A stretch of 5,224 bases of DNA, from positions 1-5,224 of the forward strand of contig DAYE01000088.1 of NCBI GenBank assembly GCA_002506745.1, written 5' to 3'. Below the pieces are notes generated by a model, which was not told the DNA's origin, did no database searches, and saw only the letters and a list, made by a program, of their open reading frames with translations. The DNA is from Euryarchaeota archaeon UBA33. Lineage in GTDB: Archaea; Thermoplasmatota; E2; DHVEG-1. Positions 1 to 5,224 of this stretch are shown here, piece by piece. Each line of letters begins with the position of its first letter. Positions within the stretch are counted from its first letter, which is position 1. Made by a program: the position numbers and the translations under genes.

Positions 1-41
1 CGTAGATCATAACTGTTAATCACTGGTGCGAAAGCTTGTAC
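1..41 (-). other. Start of a further domain, cut by the window edge
   Basis: Residues 1728 onwards (VQAFAPVINSYDL and a partial CG codon, presumably Arg) follow the end of repeat 2 and do not repeat the DT..P.S.V opening. APVINSYDL reads like the first strand of another extracellular Ig-like domain that I associate with the same archaeal protein group. The reading frame is open at the edge, so the protein certainly continues. Confidence 0.5.
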
Positions 42-3000
42 GTAATGACATCGGGTATCTGCGGTATGGGGAGGACTTTCTGTACTTGCGTTTAAGTCAA
101 CCGCTATAGAATAAAACCAATAGTACCCATCGCCATTTGGAAAGTTGAAGTTCCAACTCCAGAGATAACTGGTGTCCGGGTTGCTTGCATTGTTCCATCG
201 TATCCACCCATTTAACGTTTCAGTTCCCAGTGTACATTGCGGCTCATTTGGGAGAACATAGCGAATCTTAAAATCATCAAAATAGGTCACATCAGCCTGT
301 CGAGACCCACCAAGACCTACTTGACCACGGGTCCGGGCGGCCCCTGTTCCAAAGTTCCCTGTGTTGTTCCAGGTTGTTAGTTCGTTTGCACCTACTAACC
401 AAACCTTCCCCAGCCCAGTCCGTGCACTGGGGTTGACTACGCGAAATTCCATATTATACCATTTATTGTTCGACCAAGAAACTGCAGAAGAAGTACCCCA
501 AGACCGAAGATCATTTAAAAAATCAAATCGACTATGTGTTTGGTGAAACAATGCACAATAACCCTCGCCGTTTGCCGTGTTCATACAACAAGATAAACCC
601 ATCCTTGCAGTATCAGCATCACCAGCCCAGGTCGTGACATTTATCTTTACTTGCATGTCAACGTCTTGGCTCAGGTTACCTAACGCCCGTACAATCAATT
701 TATTGGGATCCCCAGCAGCGCCAGTATTTTTGAGCTTCTGGTTTTCTATCGCCCATGTCCCCCCATTGGTTTTCCTATAAGCCGTCTCTGTTGTTATGTC
801 TGCTTTATTTGCCCGATTGAAGTTATCAAACCATAGATATACCCTTGATTCGTTTTGCGGTGGATTTGCTGCCGATGGATTGTCATAAAATACATAATAA
901 TTACTATCTGATCCACTCGCTGCGATATTACTTTGTAGTTTAAACCACAATTTTGTCGTAGCAGAATTAAACGCAGTCGTATTAATACGATCAAGTTCAA
1001 CATAGGAAGAGCCATTGAAATATGCGATTCGCACGTCATTTCCATTTGCAAGAGATTTTCCTGCAGTGACTAAAGAAGAATGATCGAAAGTGAAATTAAT
1101 TGAGTAATCTTTAACAAGGATACTGGCGTTTCTATTTGTGACAGTGATCTGTTTTCTATACATGTAGGAGTTCCACCAGCTTGTGTTTTGGGTCGAATAT
1201 TTATACCAAAGCGTCACATTTTTTGTATCATCGCTTGCGGTTGCATTAATTAAAAAGGGTGATACCGTGACGTTATACGGTGAAATAGAATTAACCTGTG
1301 ATGAGGGGGTTGAAGTATCATACCCACATTGTGTATCAGCACTCCCCGGAGCTGACTCCACGTTTGTCGCATTATCCTTCGCAATACTATAGAACTGATA
1401 ATGACCTAAACCATTCGAGAATGTAAAGCTCCAACTACAGGTGACCCATGGATCCGTATCCACACCAAAACTCACATTACCGCCCCAACTTGATGCATTC
1501 GTCGCCCGATACCGATAAAACAACGTCACATTCTTCAGTCCACTCCACCCAGTATCTGATGCTGTTGCAGTAATTGTTAATGGCGCTGTCGTTTTCCAGT
1601 AGGGTGAGATGGTGGTAACAGAAGAAGTCGGTTTATTCGTATCCCGTGTCGCAAAATAATACCATGAGGTATTTGTATCAGTTCCATCGGTGACAACCAC
1701 TTTCCACCAATACTTCGTATTATTTGTGCTAAAATTATTGTTCCGTTGATGGAACGTCCCATTACTAATAGTACTGTTTGTGCCAAAGAGCTGCCAGGAA
1801 CCGCTACTGTTACTGTACCATCTGAGCGTCATGCTGTCTCCGTCAGGATTGTTCACGGTGATATTCATCTGCGGTCTAATAGTAATACCCACGCTTCCAT
1901 TAGCGGGACCTGGATTGGTTATGGTTGGTACCGGTCCTGATGATTTATTAAAATCAAACTCATACAATTCATAATACAGGCCACCATTGTTTACACTGAC
2001 TTGAAATCTCATCCGTGCTGAATCCACACCCCCCTTGGTAAAATTTTTCTCCACCCATTGTTTATCAGAAAATGAACCCTGGAAGACATCAACCCAAACT
2101 CCGTCTCGTTTGACATCGAGATCAGCTGAATCGATGGTCACTGCATCTCCGGTTAAACCTCTGGCGTAAAAACGAACTTTATCACAAAGTAAGACACTGT
2201 GATTCATATAAATGAAGAAACTCCATTGTCCATCTGGATCATTGACCTCATGAACAGATCGCGTATAAGAATCGGTATCATCATCATACGCATTGTTTTC
2301 ATTGCTCCACTGGGAATTAGCATCATAGTGGCTGGTAGGAGTCACCCACCCTAGCGATGGTAAAGCTGTTATGAAATTTTTGTTTGAACCATTTACAGTA
2401 CCAACACTATTACGAACCTGAACTCGATACTGATACGTATTGAAAAGAATGAGATTATGGATCATTGTCCCGTAATTCGAATCTTTTGTTTCGCTACCTC
2501 CCCATGTCGTATTATTTCCATAAGAGGTAGTTGAGCCATATTGGAACCGATATTCACAAGGCTCCCCACCATCATCGGAGACATTTCCATTCAAAATCAC
2601 AGTGGATTCATCAAGTGATGTCGCATTAAGAGTAGTTCCACTTGGTAATGTTAGAAGTTGCCCTTGCCAGAAATCAAATTCATATAACCAGAAGGACCAT
2701 CCACCTACCAAATAGTGATATCGAAAACGAGCTTTGGTCACGTTTGTTTCAAAACTGAATGATAATTGAGTCCAGGTCGCATCGCTGATAGTACCATTAA
2801 ACTTATCTATCCAATTTGTACTATTGTAGATATCTACATCAACTCGGTCAACAACCCCATATCCAAAATCAGAAAAAACTCGTACCCGATTACAATAGAT
2901 TGGACTGCTAAGGCTTAACTCTAAAAATCCTCCCCATCCGCCAGACCCAGTATGGGAGGCATAAGTACCCGTATTATCATCATATGCGTTTGTTTCTGTC

Positions 3001-5222
3001 GTCCACTGACCGCTCGGATCAGCATTTCCTGTTGGTGAGACCCATCCTGTTGGATCTACGATGTAGTCGAACTCCAAATACGCAGAAATGTTATTATCTA
3101 GATTCTTTATCCTTAAATCAAACGTTCGATGTTGACCAGTCATCGCTGTAAGATACACCGTATAAAAACCCTCCTCGCCAATGATTGGAAACTCAGTGAT
3201 TTTCTCATCAGAATCATAATAATACACCTCCACGATCGTATCAAGACCCTGAGGATTTCTCACATAGAACGTGATATCATTATTTTTCGTTAAATTACTT
3301 TCAAAGGTCACTCTCACATATTCATGATGGTAAATAGGCTCAGACCAGATACCATCTCTTCTATACACCTCATCATATATATCGGAGACAAATTCCCTAT
3401 TTTCATTCAGATGCTCCGCCTTTATAATGACAATTTCAAAGGTCTGATTGCTCAGATTTGCAATGATCCATTCTATCTTATCAATGAAACCGTTACCGTT
3501 TGTATCAACATAGGTTGCATTCCTCATAAGCACATATGATCCATTCACAATGGAGTAAAGCTTCACAGTATTTTGAGGACTTTCAACAATAGAAGTATAG
3601 GTCAAGACATTCTCATAATGCATATCAGAATACACCATTATCTGTTTCCGAGAATCATCAATGATATTTTCAAGAACTTTAGGTGCTTCAGTAAAATATG
3701 TTACTTCAACCTCACCAGAAACATTTGATAGAATCAACTGAGCTTTGGCATCCTCCAAAATAAATTGATCGATATAACGCTCTATGTCGTCATAGGTTTC
3801 AAGGAGTATTTCCGCAAATGAGACGTTGTCTTTTAACATCCCATACAACTGATACAGTTCCTGCTGAGATGATGCTTCATTAGAACCACTCTTAATACTC
3901 TGCAACAACGCTTTGATTTCTTTTGCAAGAGCATCTTTTCCTTTCTCAAGATTATACTCCTGAAGACTTTTACTCACATTTTCAACTACAATAACATCAT
4001 TCTTAGAAACCACGTTATCTACTGATATATTATACGCAGAACTAGAAATATTCACCGTAAAATTATTTTCAACATCGAAACTCTGTTTCCACTCAACTGG
4101 TTTGCCTATTTCAATCTGCGTTACCGGTTCAAAAACACAGGGTTCATCTACTGAGATGACACATTCGCTGACCACCGTCGTATTCTCCTGCCCCTGAGTA
4201 GAACAAACTCCCTTGAAATCAACAATTCCCTCGGTATCAAAACCTCTGTTTTTCATAATCGTATTATCAAAAGGAAGATTGATGTTCCCCATCAATGCAA
4301 CCATAGGTATTATTGACCCAGAACATAAGAGAATCATGATGATGATAATGATAAAAAACCGCTTCAGACCTTCAGAGTCCTTAGCCCAAAGACCAGCGCC
4401 TCCCATCCCTTTTTTCTTAATAAAAACATTTTTCATCGGCTCATGGTTTAATTCTCGTAACGTTGTTCGTGGATGTTGAGAAATCGTTGATCGAATCGAT
4501 TCCTGAGTTTGTTCAGATTCATCCACGGGATTGAACGAATCTTGCTTAAACAAGATAGCATCTTTTTGGGGAGATTCGCATAGTTGCCTTTGAAGGATTC
4601 TATCGATTTGTTTTTCGATATCAGTTTCAGAAGTTTTTAGTTTTTTTTGGAAAGAAGAGCAACGTAATTCATCTGTAGTAGACAAGGTCCTGTGCTTCAT
4701 CGCAGGTTCAAAGACTCCAATAATTGAAGAGAAAAACAGGCAGAAATCACCAATGACGACCTGAATAGAAAGAGTGGAGATCTCTGAGTCATCCACGAGT
4801 ACCTTTATGGTCCAACTCCCAGGGTTAGCTTTTTGCGAGATGCTCAGATAAAATTCATAGGTGGTGTTTTTCTTTGAGCAGAAAGACGGATCTAAATAGG
4901 TGCTGTCATATCCACTGGCATCTCTCCAGTTTCCATTGTCGTATTCCCATTGATAATAGTTTTTCTCAGATCGTTCTTGGAGACCAGGTTCAGTATCTCC
5001 ATTGTAGGCGATGATGCAGAGTTTTGTATGATCCTCGGGTAAGGTGACATCAAAATAATGGAACATTCCAGCGATGAGGATTGAATCACCAAGTGACACA
5101 TGGGAAGGAGATGTCAGGGTGGATTGTGGGGATCCCTCAATACAGTTCAGGCTGATTAGGAGAAATGGCAGGATCACTAGAATGATTACTGCTTTCCTTT
5201 TTATGCCATAGGCTCGCAACCC
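1..5222 (-). CDS. Giant modular archaeal surface protein with Ig/Fn3-like, discoidin-like and DUF2341 domains (partial)
   Basis: This frame stays open for 1740 codons and leaves the window at position 1, so the C-terminus is missing. The translation reads as one coherent secreted protein: signal peptide, Ig-like domain, charged linker, transmembrane helix, helical stalk, calcium-loop beta domain, discoidin-like/Fn3/discoidin-like block, Ig-like repeats, and a DUF2341 plus LamG-like block. It is rich in Asn, Thr, Ser, Trp and Tyr and has about 50 N-x-S/T sequons, nearly all after the transmembrane helix, which fits an N-glycosylated archaeal ectodomain. No catalytic motif is visible; adhesion or ligand binding is inferred. 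The first in-frame ATG is residue 53, which would delete the signal peptide, so the start is probably TTG at 5219-5217 or lies beyond the edge. No ribosome binding site or promoter can be seen. I am confident of the frame and surface location, moderately confident of an origin in Thermoplasmatota, and cannot name a gene. Confidence 0.93.
42..209 (-). repeat. Ig-like repeat 2, second half
   Basis: Residues 1672-1727 supply the strands missing from the first half of repeat 2. They run GWIRWNNASNPDTSYLW, then SWNFNFPNGDGYYWFYSIAV and TADTRCHY. From SWNF to the cysteine is 37 residues, exactly as in repeat 1 from SWSF to its cysteine, with F.NG.G.Y.FYSIA.D and ADT.C shared. The first cysteine of repeat 1 is replaced by Trp1688, so the disulfide possible in repeat 1 is not available in the same form. 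Confidence 0.7.
237..836 (-). other. Concanavalin/LamG-like domain
   Basis: Residues 1463-1662 follow DUF2341 directly. They begin LWFDNFNRANKADITTETAY, with GGTWAIENQKLKN, a DVDMQVKINVTTW strand, KWYNMEFRVVN, LGKVWLVG and a closing GQVGLGGSRQADVTYFDDFK. The opening F.DNF.R and W.I.N..L, the KWY.MEFRV strand and the final V..FDDF strand are hallmarks of LamG/concanavalin-like jelly rolls, here in the DUF2341-partner form. It probably binds sugars or a surface ligand. Two adjacent cysteines (GLSCCMN) are unusual. Confidence in the fold is moderate. Confidence 0.65.
837..1178 (-). other. DUF2341 domain
   Basis: Residues 1349-1462 start with the characteristic WWNSYMYRKQITVTN and continue with KDYSINFTFDHSSLV, NGNDVRIAYFNGSSYVELD, a TKLWFKLQSNI strand and DSNYYVFYDNPSAANP. 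This is the typical order for DUF2341: an aromatic-rich start, then D.R......G....L, a K.W.K....I strand and YY.YY.NP.A. In other proteins it is found in secreted archaeal and bacterial proteins and often precedes a LamG-like domain, as here. Its function is not established; carbohydrate binding is often suspected. Confidence 0.8.
1173..1319 (-). repeat. Ig-like repeat 2, first half
   Basis: Residues 1302-1350 match the opening of repeat 1: DTSTPSSQVNSISPYNVTVS, then PFLINATASDDTKNVTLWYK and YSTQNTSWW. Shared anchors are DT..P.S.V..ISPY, the I.ATASD strand and NVTL.Y.Y. At NTSWW, where repeat 1 continues with NASSWGG, the sequence passes straight into a DUF2341 domain. The remaining strands appear about 320 residues later. 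Confidence 0.7.
1320..1643 (-). repeat. Ig-like repeat 1, intact
   Basis: Residues 1194-1301 form one uninterrupted unit of 108 residues. It starts DTNKPTSSVTTISPYWKTTA, then LTITATASDTGWSGLKNVTL, FYRYRATNASSW, and ends CSWSFTFSNGLGHYQFYSIA and SAPGSADTQCGY. Cys1262 and Cys1299 may form a disulfide. This is the pattern of extracellular Ig-like repeats found in strings in archaeal surface proteins. It serves as the reference for recognising the split second copy. Confidence 0.7.
1644..1934 (-). other. Fn3/Ig-like domain
   Basis: Residues 1097-1193 begin PVPTITNPGPANGSVGITIR, continue with MNITVNNPDGDSMTLRWYSN and end with TKYWWKVVVTDGTDTNTSWY then YFATR. The PANGS.G...RP..N.TV.NPDGD.M...WYSN pattern followed by YWWKV.V.DG is one I recall from Ig-like domains in archaeal and bacterial secreted proteins. 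It has many sequons and no cysteine. It joins the discoidin-like block to the Ig-like repeat array. Confidence 0.6.
1941..2351 (-). repeat. Discoidin-like module, copy B
   Basis: Residues 958-1094 repeat the plan of copy A: GWVTPTSHYDANSQW, NNAYDDDTDSYT, C1013 then KVRFYA, a WVDVFQGSFSDKQW segment, SARMRFQV and a final LYEFDF. Shared anchors are GWV.PT, QW..E.NAYDD.T..Y, C..VR, W.D.F.G..SD..W, AR.R and YEFDF. The copies differ widely elsewhere, so this is an old duplication rather than a recent one. Copy B has a longer central loop (VHEVNDPDGQW). The role is inferred to be ligand or glycan binding. Confidence 0.6.
2355..2657 (-). other. Fibronectin type III-like domain
   Basis: Residues 856-956 form a domain of about 100 residues between the two discoidin-like modules. 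They contain NATSLDESTVILNGNVSDDG, the strand EYRFQYGSTTSYGNNTTWGG, then YQYRVQVRNSVGTVNGSNK and a final FITALPS. The YRFQYG.T.SYG phrase and the Y.YRV..RNS.GT strand are typical of Fn3-like spacers in prokaryotic surface proteins. Cys889 is the only cysteine. It most likely spaces or orients the flanking modules. Confidence 0.65.
2658..3047 (-). repeat. Discoidin-like module, copy A
   Basis: Residues 726-855 open with GWVSPTGNADPSGQW, then TNAYDDNTGTYAS, a middle with C777 and RVRVFSD, and close with KARFRYHYLV and LYEFDFWQGQ. The layout (an N-terminal YDD.T..Y segment, a core strand followed by VR, a late ARFRY strand and a final EFDF) resembles galactose-binding/F5-8C-like jelly rolls, which bind glycans or surfaces. 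That fold is inferred. The module is paralogous to copy B, offset by exactly 232 residues in its opening block. Confidence 0.6.
3051..3737 (-). other. Archaeal surface beta domain ending in FDYIVDP
   Basis: Residues about 496-724 contain, in order, VEVTYFTEAP, an EF-hand-type loop followed by EWIIANLSNQTFEIVI, KAEHLNENREFVSDIYDEV, YVRVTFESNLTKNNDITFYV, and a closing AYLEFDYIVDP. I recall this order of phrases from large surface proteins of several archaeal groups, including DPANN lineages, where it often sits before repeated adhesive modules. No enzymatic residues stand out. The role is probably structural, carrying the distal domains. The boundary with the helical region is approximate. Confidence 0.55.
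3471..3506 (-). other. EF-hand/dockerin-type calcium-binding loop
   Basis: Residues 573-584 read DTNGNGFIDKIE. They match the 12-residue calcium loop at all key positions: Asp at 1, Asn at 3 and 5, Gly at 6, Ile at 8, Asp at 9, Glu at 12. It stands alone, without an obvious partner loop, between two beta strands (YVLMRNATYV before and EWIIANL after), as in extracellular calcium-stabilised domains rather than calmodulin-like pairs. Confidence 0.75.
3738..3989 (-). other. Helical stalk, possibly coiled coil
   Basis: Residues about 412-495 are the only long helical region in the ectodomain. They are rich in Leu, Lys, Glu, Gln and Ala with hydrophobics spaced three or four apart (SLQEYNLEKGKDALAKEIKA, LLQSIK, then QQELYQLYGMLKDN and DIERYIDQFILEDAKAQL). 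A polar break (SGSNEASS) near the middle suggests a hairpin of two helices. It lies between the membrane-proximal part and the calcium-loop beta domain, so a spacer role is a reasonable guess. Confidence 0.5.
4290..4358 (-). other. Transmembrane helix with isoleucine run
   Basis: Residues 289-311 (FFIIIIIMILLCSGSIIPMV then ALM) form an unbroken hydrophobic stretch long enough to cross a membrane. Basic residues precede it (K281, K287, R288) and a polar, sequon-containing region follows, so it should run from inside to outside. The five isoleucines come from an ATC/ATT triplet run at about 4338-4352. This is the clearest membrane anchor in the protein. Read from Met263 it would also look like an uncleaved signal anchor. 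Confidence 0.8.
4362..4709 (-). other. Charged linker, probably cytoplasmic
   Basis: Residues 172-287 differ in composition from the rest. They are rich in Lys, Arg, Glu and Gln, contain no N-x-S/T sequon, and lack the Tyr/Trp/Asn-rich beta pattern seen elsewhere. One part is likely helical (SFQKKLKTSETDIEKQIDRI, about 190-209) and another (IRSTISQHPRTTLREL, 243-258) has a helix-turn-helix-like rhythm. The end is strongly basic (IKKKGMGG, then GLKR) just before the transmembrane helix, which by the positive-inside rule places it in the cytoplasm. I do not recognise a domain. In-frame Met codons at residues 175, 263 and 273 could act as alternative starts. Confidence 0.5.
4710..4766 (-). other. 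Possible first transmembrane segment
   Basis: Residues 153-171 (IQVVIGDFCLFFSSIIGVF) are mostly hydrophobic and are followed at once by basic residues (MKHR), as expected where a helix exits into the cytoplasm. Asp159 lies inside and the first residues may instead be the last strand of the preceding Ig-like domain, so the membrane call is weak. It matters because a crossing here is needed for both the N-terminal domain and the large C-terminal part to be outside. Confidence 0.4.
4767..5132 (-). other. N-terminal Ig-like extracellular domain
   Basis: Residues 31-152 follow the signal peptide and read as a beta sandwich. They begin with SPSHVSLGDSILIAG and end with NPGSWTIKVLVDD, a strand-turn-strand pattern I associate with Ig-like domains of archaeal surface proteins. 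Two cysteines (69 and 115) could form a disulfide. The middle is rich in Tyr, Trp and Asp (YYQWEYDNGNW, SGYDSTYLD). There is one sequon at N119. The domain probably sits outside the cell. The family assignment comes from memory of similar proteins, not from a profile search. Confidence 0.55.
5133..5219 (-). other. Signal peptide and probable TTG start
   Basis: Residues 2-30 have a basic n-region (RAYGIKRK), a hydrophobic core (AVIILVILPFLLISL) and a polar stretch (NCIEGS) where cleavage would be expected, the classic Sec signal layout. TTG at 5219-5217 would start the protein directly before the basic region. The codon just upstream ends in AT and cannot be a start, so the alternative is a start outside the window. 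The only other early candidate, GTG at residue 16, would cut the hydrophobic core. Cys27 follows SLN, a poor lipobox, so a lipoprotein is not favoured. The signal is well supported; the exact start codon is uncertain. Confidence 0.7.
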
Positions 5223-5224
5223 AT

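Noticed and set aside
361..1392. Short plus-strand ORFs at 361-546, 577-780 and 1183-1392, and a minus-strand ORF at 794-1051 in another frame
   Set aside because: They lie opposite or within the DUF2341/LamG coding region, whose frame gives coherent domains; their own translations show no domain pattern.
1577..1974. ORFs at 1577-1786 (minus), 1746-1940 (plus) and 1780-1974 (plus)
   Set aside because: They overlap one another and the Fn3/Ig-like coding frame. They are low-complexity shadows with no recognisable features.
2266..2990. Direct DNA repeats around the NAYDD codons of the two discoidin-like modules
   Set aside because: The DNA similarity is short and explained by conserved protein residues; no sign of a recent duplication, array or mobile element.
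3324..4479. Plus-strand ORFs at 3324-3539 and 4213-4479, the latter with hydrophobic and Ile/Met-rich stretches
   Set aside because: Both are antisense to the long frame. The Met/Ile run in the second is the reverse-strand reading of the ATC triplet run in the transmembrane helix.
4892..5101. Minus-strand ORF with an ATG at 5101
   Set aside because: It is a shifted-frame shadow of the N-terminal Ig-like domain; the in-frame translation has a signal peptide and domain pattern, this one does not.
5133..5156. Possible lipoprotein lipobox (LISLNC)
   Set aside because: Asn directly before Cys and Leu two before it do not fit the usual small residues at those positions, and the protein has a separate membrane helix.
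1..5224. Terminators, promoters, tRNA or rRNA, CRISPR arrays and insertion sequence ends
   Set aside because: No convincing structures were found, and the whole window is coding on the minus strand, leaving no intergenic space for them.

Overview
The whole window is covered by one very long minus-strand reading frame. Codons run from 5222 down to 3 with no stop: 1740 complete codons, read by hand, and the frame register agrees at both ends. It is open at the left edge, so the C-terminus lies outside. Near the right edge it starts at, or just before, a signal-peptide-like segment. There is no intergenic DNA, RNA gene, CRISPR array or insertion sequence. Every plus-strand ORF and the short minus-strand ORFs in other frames are shadows of this gene. 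Residue numbers below count the GGG codon at 5222-5220 as residue 1.

The product is a giant modular surface protein. In order it has: a signal peptide (about 2-30); an Ig-like beta domain (31-152); a weak hydrophobic stretch (153-171); a charged linker of about 115 residues (172-287); a strong transmembrane helix with an isoleucine run (289-311); a helical stalk (about 412-495); a beta domain with a perfect EF-hand-type calcium loop, ending in FDYIVDP (about 496-724); two related discoidin-like modules (726-855 and 958-1094) around a fibronectin-III-like domain (856-956); another Fn3/Ig-like domain (1097-1193); and two copies of an Ig-like repeat of about 108 residues (1194-1301 and 1302-1727). 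The second repeat is split by an inserted block made of a DUF2341 domain plus a concanavalin/LamG-like domain (about 1351-1671).

The style suggests an uncultured archaeon, most likely in Candidatus Thermoplasmatota, perhaps a sediment lineage. This rests on remembered similarity of phrases such as LSNQTFEI, AEHL.ENREF, EFDYIVDP and SPYWKTT to archaeal surface proteins, on about 50 N-glycosylation sequons counted by eye, and on AT-leaning DNA. It is an inference, not a database result. The modules suggest adhesion or glycan/ligand binding outside the cell; no catalytic domain is seen. The most interesting points are the domain nested inside a repeat and the puzzling N-terminal topology (secreted domain, charged linker, second membrane helix, giant ectodomain).
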